Part shown: one piece after another, positions 1 to 5,488 of the stretch | Layout: each line of letters starts with the position of its first letter | Position numbering within the stretch: position 1 is the first letter of the stretch | Assembly (NCBI GenBank): GCA_945879625.1 | Contig: CAMCVA010000020.1 | Coordinates: 1 to 9,394, forward strand | DNA from: Flavobacterium psychrophilum | GTDB taxonomy: Bacteria; Bacteroidota; Bacteroidia; Flavobacteriales; Flavobacteriaceae | DNA length: 9,394 bases | Reading direction: 5' to 3' | Made by a program: the position numbers and the translations under genes | Notes under the pieces: generated by a model | The model's input: only the letters and a program-made list of their open reading frames with translations | Databases searched by the model: none | What the model was told of the DNA's origin: nothing

Positions 1-455
1 GGTTGATCAAATTCTACTGGTGACATATCGTCCACTAAAATTTTAACGATTTTACCCGTTACTTCGGATTCGATTTCGTTAAATAATTTCATGGCTTCAA
101 TTACACACAATACATCGCCTTTTCCGATTGTACTACCCACCTCAACAAACATTGGTTTGTCTGGCGATGGTTTTCTGTAGAACGTACCAATCATGGGTGA
201 TTTTACAGTAATGTAGTTTGCGTTTTCAGCAGGTGCAGCGGCTACAGGTGCAGCGGGAGCTTGCGAAAGAGCGGCAACAGGAGCAGCTGGCAAAGCTTGT
301 GCCATAGGCGCTTGTTGCACATAAGTAATGTCCGGAGTATTCCCTTCGAGCGTAGTTCTGATGGTAATTTTGATGTCTCCCGTTTCTAATTTTACTTCGG
401 CAACCCCTGAATTGGATACAAATTTAATCAGGTTTTGAATTTCTTTTAAATCCAT
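1..455 (-). CDS. accB: Biotin carboxyl carrier protein of acetyl-CoA carboxylase (partial, C-terminus off the left edge)
   Basis: Carries the biotin that shuttles CO2 from biotin carboxylase to carboxyltransferase, making malonyl-CoA for fatty acid synthesis in the cytoplasm. The visible 151 codons start at an ATG (455-453). Residues 1-35 form the usual N-terminal region beginning [10 protein letters not shown]. An Ala/Pro-rich flexible linker spans about residues 49-78. The biotinyl domain follows, with SPMIGTFYR (86-94) and the biotinylation motif EAMKL, whose modified lysine is Lys123 (codon 89-87). The sequence is still open at VEFDQP, which in this family lies only a few residues from the end, so very little is missing. 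It starts 22 bases after the fabH stop on the same strand, so the two are probably cotranscribed. accC commonly follows but lies outside the window. No oddity seen. Confidence 0.96.
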   Translation of the reverse strand, partial: MDLKEIQNLIKFVSNSGVAEVKLETGDIKITIRTTLEGNTPDITYVQQAPMAQALPAAPVAALSQAPAAPVAAAPAENANYITVKSPMIGTFYRKPSPDKPMFVEVGSTIGKGDVLCVIEAMKLFNEIESEVTGKIVKILVDDMSPVEFDQ

Positions 456-477
456 AATGCGTTGATTTAAGTTTAGT

Positions 478-1476
478 TTATTTTTTATCGTAAGCCCATT
501 TTAAAAAGATAGATCCCCAGGTAAATCCGCCGCCAAATGCAGCAAATATAAGGTTGTCTCCTTTTTTAAATTTATGTTCAAAATCACTTAATAATAGAGG
601 TAAAGTTGCCGACGTAGTATTGCCGTATTTCTCAATATTGATTAATACTTTGCTCTCATCAAGCCCCATGCGAGAAGCGGTTGCGTCAATAATTCTGCGA
701 TTCGCTTGATGCGCAATTAACCAATCTACATCGTCGTGAGATAAATTGTTGCGTTCCATAATTTTTTCGCTCACATCGGCCATGCCCGTAACGGCATATT
801 TAAATACAGTTTTGCCGTCTTGAAATACATAATGCTGGCGGTTTTCTACCGTTTCAGCCGAAGAAGGTAAAATAGATCCACCCGCATCAATCTTCAAATA
901 TTCACGACCAATCCCATCGCTGCGCAAAAATTCGTCTTGCAATCCTAATCCTTCGTGATTGGGCTCAAACAAAACAGCGCCAGCGCCATCACCAAAAATG
1001 ATGCAGGTGGCTCGATCGGTATAATCAATAATGGAGGACATTTTATCGGCCCCAATTAATAAAACTTTTTTGTATCGTCCGGTTTGAACATAGGCGGCAC
1101 AAGTAGACATGCCAAATAAAAATCCAGAACAGGCAGCTTGTAAATCGTAGGCGAATGCATTTACCGCGCCAATTTGGGTGGCAACATAAACTGCCGTAGC
1201 AGCAACAGGCATGTCAGGGGTGGTAGTGGCTACAATAACGGCATCAATCTCGGCTGGATTGATCCCGCTTTTTTGGATTAAATCTTCGGCCGCTTTGATG
1301 GCCAAATAGGAAGTTCCTAATTTATCTCCTTTTAGTATTCTTCGTTCGCGAATTCCGGTACGTGATGTAATCCATTCGTCATTGGTTTCTACCAAGGTTT
1401 CCAATAATTTATTGGTTAACACAAAGTCGGGAACATACGAACCTACAGCAGTAATGGCAGCGGTAATTGTACTCAT
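478..1476 (-). CDS. fabH: Beta-ketoacyl-ACP synthase III (KAS III)
   Basis: Condenses acetyl-CoA (or a short branched acyl-CoA) with malonyl-ACP, the first step of type II fatty acid synthesis. The 332 residues match the normal length of the family. The thiolase-fold catalytic triad is visible: Cys116 in AACSGFLFG, His256 in AHQANRRI and Asn286 in [12 protein letters not shown]. Other family signatures are GDGAGAVLF (162-170), [16 protein letters not shown] near the N-terminus (31-46) and the C-terminal FGGGFTWG (314-321). The ATG at 1476-1474 gives the standard N-terminus. It is followed by accB after 22 bases, so both enzymes of chain initiation share a transcript. A terminator lies between rpmF and fabH, so fabH needs its own promoter somewhere in 1477-1590. 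I could not identify a clean one there, but a perfect palindrome is present. The starter-unit preference cannot be read from the sequence. Confidence 0.97.
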   Translation of the reverse strand: MSTITAAITAVGSYVPDFVLTNKLLETLVETNDEWITSRTGIRERRILKGDKLGTSYLAIKAAEDLIQKSGINPAEIDAVIVATTTPDMPVAATAVYVATQIGAVNAFAYDLQAACSGFLFGMSTCAAYVQTGRYKKVLLIGADKMSSIIDYTDRATCIIFGDGAGAVLFEPNHEGLGLQDEFLRSDGIGREYLKIDAGGSILPSSAETVENRQHYVFQDGKTVFKYAVTGMADVSEKIMERNNLSHDDVDWLIAHQANRRIIDATASRMGLDESKVLINIEKYGNTTSATLPLLLSDFEHKFKKGDNLIFAAFGGGFTWGSIFLKWAYDKK

Positions 1477-1541
1477 AAATGTTTACTATTTCTTCAACAA
1501 AGTCACCTTTGATAAAGTGTTGGAAATTACAAAAAAAATTG

Positions 1542-1557
1542 AAATCAAATTTGATTT
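1542..1557. promoter_or_regulatory. Perfect 16-bp palindrome upstream of fabH
   Basis: AAATCAAATTTGATTT is its own reverse complement and lies 65-80 bases upstream of the fabH start, in the only gap that can hold the fabH-accB promoter. On the minus strand it also contains CAAATTTG, one base off the TAnnTTTG -7 consensus. It could be an operator, but the base composition makes AT palindromes fairly easy to obtain by chance. No regulator can be named. Confidence 0.3.
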
Positions 1558-1590
1558 AAACCGGGTAATTTGTGACCTAATATAAACAAC

Positions 1591-1618
1591 AAAAACTCCC
1601 ACATCGGTGAGAGTTTTG
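1591..1618 (-). terminator. Rho-independent terminator after rpmF
   Basis: Read on the minus strand, a hairpin with a 7-bp outer stem (AAAACTC/GAGTTTT), one C-A mismatch, 3 further pairs and a 4-base loop is followed by TTTTTGTTGTTT. It starts 20 bases after the rpmF stop. It separates the DUF177-rpmF unit from fabH-accB. Confidence 0.75.
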
Positions 1619-1637
1619 TAGTTTTATTTTGAAGGTA

Positions 1638-1835
1638 TTAAGCAAGCGCTACAGGTGATTTGTCAATAACCACTTGTCCTCTGTAGTACATTTTACCTTC
1701 ATGCCAGTAAGCTCTGTGGTATAAATGCGCTTCTCCAGTAATTGGGCAAGTTGCAATTTGAGCAACTGTTGCTTTATAATGTGTTCTTCTTTTATCTCTT
1801 CTTGTCTTGGAGATTTTTCTCTTAGGATGTGCCAT
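1638..1835 (-). CDS. rpmF: 50S ribosomal protein L32
   Basis: Small basic protein of the large ribosomal subunit, 65 residues, with the diagnostic N-terminus [21 protein letters not shown] followed by [25 protein letters not shown]. The ATG at 1835-1833 is the only sensible start. It has one cysteine (Cys30), so it is a form without the four-cysteine zinc ribbon found in some other phyla. It begins 9 bases after the DUF177/YceD gene stop, so translation and transcription are probably linked. A terminator hairpin follows 20 bases after its stop. The pairing of a YceD-family gene with rpmF next to fatty acid genes is widely conserved in bacteria. Confidence 0.97.
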   Translation of the reverse strand: MAHPKRKISKTRRDKRRTHYKATVAQIATCPITGEAHLYHRAYWHEGKMYYRGQVVIDKSPVALA

Positions 1836-1844
1836 TTTACTGTA

Positions 1845-2381
1845 TTATTTATCCGTTAATAGTTGCTTTAATTTATCCCAACGCGGGTCTATTGTTTGTT
1901 GTTCTTCTGTACTTGGAGCCGAAACCGACAAGGCTTTTAAGGTGTCGAGTGCTGGTGTTTGCAAGGTGCCTGACTTAATTCCAGGATGCTCTTTTCTATA
2001 CGGAATAGAAAGAACAATCATCTCATAGATGTATTGCGACACATCCAACTGGTGTTCTCCGTGAGGCAAAATCAATAACTCTTCGTTGTCATCATTGAAT
2101 TGCTCGCCAAATTGCACCACCAAATTGATTTTTCCTTTAAGGGGCAAATCAAACTCTTCTCCAGTTACATCACATGGAACGTGAATGGTTCCGCTATGTT
2201 TGAAGCTGAGCTCTAAAAAACTTGGTTTCTTTTCTAGTACTACTTTTACTTTGATATCCGAATGGTCAAATTCGCGGTAATCAAAGTGGTCAAAGAACGT
2301 ATTGTTAATCTGATATTCAAATTGGTGTTTCCCTAACTTTAACCCTAAAATAGGAATTAAAAATTCATTTAACTGTTTCAT
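1845..2381 (-). CDS. DUF177 / YceD-family protein
   Basis: A 178-residue cytoplasmic protein. Family assignment rests on its position immediately before rpmF, on the acidic, beta-rich body with IHVPCDVTGEEFDLPLKG (66-83), and on the C-terminal DPRWDKLKQLL (166-176), typical of DUF177 proteins. The E. coli relative YceD has been linked to 23S rRNA accumulation; extending that to this protein is inference. Only one cysteine (Cys70) remains in the region where many relatives carry a CxxC pair, so a bound metal is unlikely. ATG at 2381-2379, about 27-30 bases downstream of the predicted transcription start of a good promoter. It is not a membrane or secreted protein: no signal peptide or helix is visible. 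Confidence 0.88.
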   Translation of the reverse strand: MKQLNEFLIPILGLKLGKHQFEYQINNTFFDHFDYREFDHSDIKVKVVLEKKPSFLELSFKHSGTIHVPCDVTGEEFDLPLKGKINLVVQFGEQFNDDNEELLILPHGEHQLDVSQYIYEMIVLSIPYRKEHPGIKSGTLQTPALDTLKALSVSAPSTEEQQTIDPRWDKLKQLLTDK

Positions 2382-2414
2382 TTTGACACCAATTTACCGA
2401 ACGAATCGGGAGCG

Positions 2415-2443
2415 CAAAGATATAAATTTATTGTACAATCAAA
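2415..2443 (-). promoter_or_regulatory. Bacteroidota-type promoter for DUF177-rpmF
   Basis: On the minus strand TTTG (2443-2440) and TATCTTTG (2422-2415) are separated by 17 bases, matching the Bacteroidota -33/-7 consensus (TTTG, TAnnTTTG). The predicted start lies around 2408-2411, giving a leader of about 30 bases. It sits in the 80-base gap after pdxA, so DUF177-rpmF need not depend on pdxA transcription. This is the cleanest promoter in the window. Confidence 0.72.
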
Positions 2444-2461
2444 AATGTTGTTTGTGTTTTT

Positions 2462-3523
2462 TTATCTAATATTTTTTTCTTCTTGTTTTTCCCTGATTCT
2501 CATCGGATTAGCGCTGATTTCAAGGTGCTGATTTCGGGAATGAAAAACATCAATTGCCAAATAAACCGCTTCTTTAAACGAATTAAAATCGGCCACTCCT
2601 TTGCCGGCGATATCAAAAGCTGTGCCGTGATCGGGTGAAGTTCTAATTTTGGACAAGCCCGCAGTGAAATTCACACCTCTGCCAAACGACAAGGTTTTAA
2701 ACGGCACCAAGCCTTGGTCGTGATACATCGCCAAAACAGCATCGTACTTCTCGTATTGGTTGCTGCCAAAAAATCCGTCGGCTGGAAAAGGTCCGTAAAC
2801 CAAGGTTCCTTTTTCGGACAATTTTTTTATCGTAGGCTTAATGATTGTTTCTTCTTCTTTGCCAATCACCCCATTGTCTCCACTGTGCGGATTGAGCCCT
2901 AAGACGGCAATTTTTGGTTTTACTAAACTAAAATCCTGCACCAACGTCTTGCGGATGGTTTCGATTTTCTCGGCTAATAATTTGGCAGTTAAGTGCTGCG
3001 CTACCTCGTTTACGGGAATGTGATCCGTGAGTAAACCCACACGCAATCTATCTTGCACCATGAGCATCAAGGCGTTTCCTTCTAATTCTTGGTCTAAATA
3101 ATCGGTGTGCCCCGGGAATTTAAATTCTTCCGATTGGGCATTGAATTTATTGATAGGTGCCGTAACCAGCACATCAATTTTTCCTTCTTTTAATGCTTGG
3201 GTTGCTGCCACAAATGATTTGATGCCGAAGCTTCCACCCAATTCTGTGGCTTCGCCAAATGCCAAATCAACCGTATCACGCCATACATTGAGCACGTTTA
3301 TTTTACCCACAACTACTTGGTCTAGCGTATCTATTCCGTGAAACATTGCAGTTGTCTCGATTATTTTTTTGATAAACGAAAGCAACTTCACGTTGGCAAA
3401 AATTACTGGCGTACAAAGTTCTAGCATACGCGTATCCTCGAATGTTTTTAAAACCACTTCGCTTCCTACACCGTTTAAATCTCCGATTGAAATTCCAACC
3501 AATATATTTTCTGCTTTTTTCAT
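2462..3523 (-). CDS. pdxA: 4-hydroxythreonine-4-phosphate dehydrogenase (PdxA)
   Basis: Oxidises 4-phosphohydroxy-L-threonine in the DXP-dependent vitamin B6 pathway, feeding PdxJ. Starting at the ATG (3523-3521) the protein has 353 residues, somewhat longer than the E. coli enzyme. Visible motifs are GDLNGVGSE (14-22), GHTDYL (138-143), TDHIPV with His168, LNPHSGDNG with His213 and MYHDQGLVPFK with His268. The spacing of these three histidines (45 and 55) equals that of the metal-binding histidines of E. coli PdxA. The reading frame stays open upstream to a TTG at 3562, but that TTG lies inside the predicted -7 element and would precede the transcription start, so the ATG is preferred. It diverges from ribE. 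The last residues (KQEEKNIR) form a charged tail. Confidence 0.95.
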   Translation of the reverse strand: MKKAENILVGISIGDLNGVGSEVVLKTFEDTRMLELCTPVIFANVKLLSFIKKIIETTAMFHGIDTLDQVVVGKINVLNVWRDTVDLAFGEATELGGSFGIKSFVAATQALKEGKIDVLVTAPINKFNAQSEEFKFPGHTDYLDQELEGNALMLMVQDRLRVGLLTDHIPVNEVAQHLTAKLLAEKIETIRKTLVQDFSLVKPKIAVLGLNPHSGDNGVIGKEEETIIKPTIKKLSEKGTLVYGPFPADGFFGSNQYEKYDAVLAMYHDQGLVPFKTLSFGRGVNFTAGLSKIRTSPDHGTAFDIAGKGVADFNSFKEAVYLAIDVFHSRNQHLEISANPMRIREKQEEKNIR

Positions 3524-3546
3524 GGGTAGTACCGGGTATTTATTGC

Positions 3547-3554
3547 TAATTTTG
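3547..3554 (+). promoter_or_regulatory. -7 element for ribE
   Basis: TAATTTTG matches TAnnTTTG and lies 30 bases before the ribE ATG, giving a leader of about 23-26 bases. No clear TTTG is present at the -33 position, which falls in the first codons of pdxA. It faces and nearly abuts the pdxA -7 element on the other strand. Confidence 0.5.
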
Positions 3555-3559
3555 ACGGG

Positions 3560-3567
3560 CAAATTTA
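3560..3567 (-). promoter_or_regulatory. -7 element for pdxA
   Basis: On the minus strand TAAATTTG matches TAnnTTTG exactly. A start at about 3553-3556 gives a leader of roughly 30 bases to the pdxA ATG at 3523. The -33 region falls at the first bases of ribE and contains no convincing TTTG. The site decides the pdxA start in favour of the downstream ATG. Confidence 0.5.
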
Positions 3568-3583
3568 GTAAAATAAAACCACA

Positions 3584-4174
3584 ATGTTCACAGGAATCAT
3601 AGAAACCCTAGGCGCGCTTGTCGAAGTAAAGAAAGACCAAGAAAACCTGCATCTCACAATTGAATCTAGGTTGACCAACGATTTAAAAATTGATCAAAGT
3701 ATAGCCCACAACGGGGTTTGTCTCACGGTCGTTTCAAAAACAAATTCTACCTATACGGTTACGGCAATTCAAGAAACTTGCCTGAAAACCAATATCGAAT
3801 CTTGGACGGTAGGTGACACCATCAATTTGGAACGCGCCATGTTATTGGGCGCAAGACTCGATGGCCACATTGTACAAGGCCACGTAGACCAAACCGGAAT
3901 TTGTACCGAAATTCGGGAAGCCGAAGGCAGCTGGTATTTTAGTTTTGAGTACGACTCCAATTTGCATAATATTACAATCGAAAAAGGATCCGTTACCGTA
4001 AACGGCGTGAGCCTCACGGTGGTCAACTCCAAAGCCAATTCCTTTAGTGTTGCGATTATTCCCTATACCTACCAACACACCAATTTTCACACGTTCAAAG
4101 TAGGCACCAAAGTAAATTTAGAATTTGATGTGATTGGCAAATACGTGAGCCGATTGCATGGGTTGAGACTTTAG
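3584..4174 (+). CDS. ribE: Riboflavin synthase (alpha subunit type)
   Basis: Catalyses dismutation of two 6,7-dimethyl-8-ribityllumazine molecules to riboflavin, the last step of vitamin B2 synthesis. The 196 residues contain the two tandem lumazine-binding barrels. Domain 1 starts with the invariant MFTGIIE and has HNGVCLTVV (42-50). Domain 2 has GHIVQGHVDQTG (94-105) and the matching VNGVSLTVV (139-147). The end FDVIGKYVSRL (181-191) is typical of the C-terminal trimerisation helix. The start is certain because MFTGIIE is the family N-terminus. It is transcribed away from pdxA from a 60-bp shared spacer. No FMN riboswitch is possible in a leader this short. No clear terminator follows; the next 330 bases are repeats. 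Confidence 0.97.
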   Translation: MFTGIIETLGALVEVKKDQENLHLTIESRLTNDLKIDQSIAHNGVCLTVVSKTNSTYTVTAIQETCLKTNIESWTVGDTINLERAMLLGARLDGHIVQGHVDQTGICTEIREAEGSWYFSFEYDSNLHNITIEKGSVTVNGVSLTVVNSKANSFSVAIIPYTYQHTNFHTFKVGTKVNLEFDVIGKYVSRLHGLRL

Positions 4175-4200
4175 CAGTTGTCAGTTATCAGTTGTCGGTT
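4175..4200 (+). repeat. Heptamer tandem repeat after ribE
   Basis: CAGTTGT, CAGTTAT, CAGTTGT and a partial CGGTT follow one another with 7-base period, beginning at the base after the ribE stop codon. Similar heptamer runs recur at 4355-4389 and, in AT form, at 5634-5668. Confidence 0.8.
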
Positions 4201-4308
4201 TTGATGATTGAAAGATTGAATAATTCAATGATTGAAAGATTTCGTCTTGAAGACACCGCTATGTTCCGAAGTATCCAGATTCTCTGTCTATTTTTTTCTT
4301 TTTCTCGC

Positions 4309-4328
4309 AATCCCGAAGTTTCGGGATT
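4309..4328. repeat. Small hairpin repeat AATCCCGA/TCGGGATT
   Basis: An 8-bp perfect stem (4309-4316 with 4321-4328) around a 4-base loop AGTT. A related hairpin occurs at 4419-4434. There is no T-run directly after it on the plus strand, so it is a poor terminator for ribE. Confidence 0.7.
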
Positions 4329-4332
4329 ATAT

Positions 4333-4358
4333 AATTCGTGCATTCGTGGCGAAAAGCT
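4333..4358 (+). repeat. 26-base direct repeat, copy 1
   Basis: A 26-base segment containing GTGCATTCGTGGCGAAAAGC. The second copy is at 4458-4483 and differs at one base only (T to C at the fourth position). In both copies the segment runs into AGCTAAC-type heptamers. Two copies 125 bases apart (start to start), with different flanks, do not make a CRISPR array. Confidence 0.8.
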
Positions 4359-4389
4359 AACAGCTGACAGCTTTCAGCAAACAGCTGTT
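4355..4389 (+). repeat. Heptamer run of AGCNNNY units
   Basis: Five consecutive 7-base units are AGCTAAC, AGCTGAC, AGCTTTC, AGCAAAC and AGCTGTT. On the opposite strand they read as GTTAGCT-like units, related to the CAGTTGT units at 4175-4200. A shortened version (AGCTGC, AGCTAAC, AGCC) follows the second 26-base repeat at 4480-4496. Confidence 0.65.
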
Positions 4390-4418
4390 CTTAGTATACT
4401 TCTGGAATTCAAAAATCA

Positions 4419-4434
4419 TCCCGAAGCGTCGGGA
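4419..4434. repeat. Small hairpin repeat TCCCGA/TCGGGA
   Basis: A 6-bp stem (4419-4424 with 4429-4434) around the loop AGCG. It shares core and geometry with the hairpin at 4309-4328 but has a different loop and flanks, so the two are members of one short hairpin family. Confidence 0.65.
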
Positions 4435-4457
4435 CAAACATCGTTGATCGTTAATCA

Positions 4458-4483
4458 AATCCGTGCATTCGTGGCGAAAAGCT
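4458..4483 (+). repeat. 26-base direct repeat, copy 2
   Basis: Matches 4333-4358 at 25 of 26 positions. It is followed by a contracted heptamer tail (4480-4496), whereas copy 1 is followed by five heptamers. Confidence 0.8.
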
Positions 4484-4505
4484 GCAGCTAACAGCCCTAA
4501 AAACA

Positions 4506-4533
4506 AAAAACTCCGATTTACATCGAAGTTTTT
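4506..4533 (-). terminator. Terminator hairpin overlapping the mini-protein stop codon
   Basis: On the minus strand AAAAACTTCGAT pairs with ATCGGAGTTTTT (7 pairs, one C-A mismatch, 4 pairs, loop GTAA) and is followed by TGTTT. The TAA stop (4520-4518) lies in the loop. The plus strand also ends its stem in TTTTTCTATTTG, so it may act in both directions and also stop ribE transcripts. Confidence 0.7.
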
Positions 4534-4727
4534 CTATTTGTTTTGTGTGCAAACACATAATAAGCTGTTGCGATTCCTACAAAAAGGAGAACCAAAACAC
4601 CTTGGTCTATAGGAAGTCCTGGAGGTGGTGGAATGCCCGGAGGCGGTGGTCCATTTCGAGCCTCAACCGAGTAAACACCACAAAGCAGTGTCATCAAGAT
4701 GGCGATTATGTAAGGGGCCTTTTTCAT
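4518..4727 (-). CDS. Small secreted protein with PID-type C-terminal sorting signal (candidate)
   Basis: A 69-residue protein from the ATG at 4727-4725; an upstream TTG at 4763 would only add an unlikely hydrophilic extension. Residues 1-23 look like a signal peptide (MKKAPYIIAILMTLLCGVYS, cleavage likely after VEA). Two PPPPG blocks follow (27-37), then LPIDQG (38-43), a hydrophobic helix (about 43-60) and a basic tail HKTNRK (61-66). This order of short motif, membrane helix and basic end is the tripartite layout of exosortase-type sorting signals such as PEP-CTERM. From memory, a PID-CTERM class is annotated in Bacteroidota; this was not checked. Almost nothing but linker would remain after processing. 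Function unknown; it could instead be a simple single-pass membrane peptide. Confidence 0.72.
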   Translation of the reverse strand: MKKAPYIIAILMTLLCGVYSVEARNGPPPPGIPPPPGLPIDQGVLVLLFVGIATAYYVFAHKTNRKTSM

Positions 4728-4805
4728 AAGTGTGTAAAAGTAATTAAAAAATTGTTCTTTCAAAATTTTTTAAAACCTATTTTATATTCATTTTAAAGCC
4801 TAACG

Positions 4806-4833
4806 AAAAGCCTCACATTAATGCAAGGCTTTT
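4806..4833 (-). terminator. Hairpin terminator downstream of the tRNA
   Basis: On the minus strand AAAAGCCT pairs with AGGCTTTT (8 bp), with extra pairing possible in the CATTAATG core. It begins 5 bases after the tRNA 3' end. The T-run is only the four bases inside the stem, so termination may be incomplete and the mini-protein gene could be reached by read-through. Confidence 0.6.
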
Positions 4834-4838
4834 ACTTG

Positions 4839-4912
4839 TGGTCCCACTTGGGCTCGAACCAAGGACCACCTGATTATGAGTCAGGTGCTCTAACCAACTG
4901 AGCTATAGGACC
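4839..4912 (-). tRNA. tRNA with CAU anticodon (tRNA-Ile2 or elongator tRNA-Met)
   Basis: A 74-base cloverleaf on the minus strand. The acceptor stem is GGTCCTA/TGGGACC with one T-G pair, followed by discriminator A. The D arm is GCTCAGTTGGTTAGAGC, the anticodon arm CCTGA-CTCATAA-TCAGG (CAT at 4878-4876) and the T arm CTTGG-TTCGAGC-CCAAG. The 3' CCA is not encoded (CAAG follows), so it is added afterwards. There are no three G-C pairs in the anticodon stem, so it is not the initiator. Identity between elongator Met and the lysidine-modified Ile2 cannot be fixed by eye; the GGNCCTATAGCTCAG start resembles Ile tRNAs of this phylum as I remember them. Confidence 0.95.
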
Positions 4913-4952
4913 GGTTTACTTCACTGACTTTTATTGGTTTTGGAGTTCAGTG

Positions 4953-4972
4953 AATAAAGCCTCGGCTTTATT
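4953..4972 (-). other. Perfect hairpin in the tRNA leader
   Basis: AATAAAGCC and GGCTTTATT form a perfect inverted repeat around two bases, so a stem of 8 bp with a 4-base loop is realistic. It lies just downstream of the predicted tRNA promoter, so it would sit at the very 5' end of the precursor. No T-run follows on the minus strand. A second inverted repeat, TTCACTGA (4920-4927) with TCAGTGAA (4947-4954), overlaps its edge and could compete with it. Confidence 0.55.
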
Positions 4973-4981
4973 TGGTGGCTG

Positions 4982-5013
4982 CAATATTAGCATAAAAATT
5001 CTTGGGTTGCAAA
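4982..5013 (-). promoter_or_regulatory. Promoter for the tRNA
   Basis: On the minus strand TTTG (5013-5010) and TAATATTG (4989-4982, one base off TAnnTTTG) are separated by 20 bases. The predicted start is near 4975-4978, about 63-66 bases before the mature tRNA 5' end. The position between mce and the tRNA fits separate transcription of the tRNA. Confidence 0.55.
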
Positions 5014-5070
5014 CATTTTTTGCATTCCTATCAATAATAAACTATGGAATTTGCCACGCCAAAAAACGAC

Positions 5071-5472
5071 TTATTCAATCTCCTGACACAACTCGATCAA
5101 CACACCGTTGGTTGATTTGGGATGCAAAAAAACCACCCATTTATTATCCGCGCCACGCTTGGGCGTTTCGTTGAGTACTACAAATCCTTCGGCTTGCAAA
5201 CGCAACACTTCGGCTTTTATATCAGCAACGTCAAAGGCAATGTGGTGAATGCCTTCGCCTTTTTTCTCAATAAATTTAGCAATGGGACTATCGGGATGAG
5301 TGGCCTCGAGCAGTTCTATTTTGTTGGGTCCGCTGGCAAAAAAAGAAGTGTTTACGCCTTCGCTTTCTACTGGTTCTTGTTGGTAGGGAGGCGCGCCGAA
5401 CAGTTTTTCGAATACAGCATTGGAAGCGGCCAAATCTTTTACGGCAATGCCTATGTGCTCAATTTTTCTCAT
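5071..5472 (-). CDS. mce: Methylmalonyl-CoA epimerase
   Basis: Interconverts (R)- and (S)-methylmalonyl-CoA, linking propionyl-CoA metabolism to methylmalonyl-CoA mutase and succinyl-CoA. The 133 residues match the usual length of this metal-dependent enzyme of the vicinal oxygen chelate fold. Both beta-alpha-beta modules are visible. Module 1 runs from IEHIGIAVKDL (4-14, likely ligand His6) to KIELLEAT (51-58, Glu53). Module 2 runs from GIHHIAFDV (74-82, His76/His77) to GVLIELCQ (123-130, Glu127). SPIAKFIEKKGEGIHH is typical of epimerases rather than glyoxalases. ATG at 5472-5470. The mutase genes are not in the window, so the pathway link is inferred from family. No terminator is obvious after its stop, and the tRNA promoter begins 58 bases on. 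Confidence 0.9.
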   Translation of the reverse strand: MRKIEHIGIAVKDLAASNAVFEKLFGAPPYQQEPVESEGVNTSFFASGPNKIELLEATHPDSPIAKFIEKKGEGIHHIAFDVADIKAEVLRLQAEGFVVLNETPKRGADNKWVVFLHPKSTNGVLIELCQEIE

Positions 5473-5488
5473 GGAGTTTCTTTTGCGT

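Larger units (their letters stand above)
4175..4505. other. Gene-free repeat cluster between ribE and the mini-protein gene
   Basis: About 330 bases without a credible gene. It holds a heptamer run (4175-4200), a 14-base direct repeat ATGATTGAAAGATT (4204-4217 and 4228-4241), two TCCCGA/TCGGGA hairpins, a 26-base repeat in two copies and a second heptamer run (4355-4389). An open frame at 4192-4491 begins with TTG, is built from these repeats and is not called. No insertion-sequence ends or transposase remnants are visible. Confidence 0.7.

Noticed and set aside
3524..3562. Longer PdxA start giving 13 extra residues
   Set aside because: The start codon would be TTG and lies within the predicted -7 element, upstream of the transcription start; the ATG at 3523 gives the normal N-terminus.
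3524..3583. FMN riboswitch before ribE
   Set aside because: The whole spacer is 60 bases and the predicted leader about 25, too short for the RFN element, and none of its conserved segments are seen.
4333..4483. Two near-identical 26-base repeats as a CRISPR fragment
   Set aside because: Only two copies, 125 bases apart (start to start), the intervening sequence contains other repeats, and no cas genes are near.
4192..4491. Open frame of 99 codons on the plus strand after ribE
   Set aside because: It starts with TTG inside a heptamer repeat, and its translation is built from hairpin and 26-base repeats (two related NPEVSG/HPEASG-type stretches). There is no domain-like composition.
4175..4505. 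Insertion-sequence remnant or MITE
   Set aside because: No matching terminal inverted repeats at the borders, no target-site duplication and no transposase fragments in any frame.
4728..4763. Longer start for the mini-protein
   Set aside because: It needs a TTG start and puts a charged, aromatic stretch before a normal signal peptide; the ATG at 4727 directly precedes MKKAP.
4953..4972. Perfect hairpin as the terminator of mce
   Set aside because: No T-run follows on the minus strand, and it lies downstream of the predicted tRNA promoter, so it would be within the tRNA precursor. Not fully excluded.
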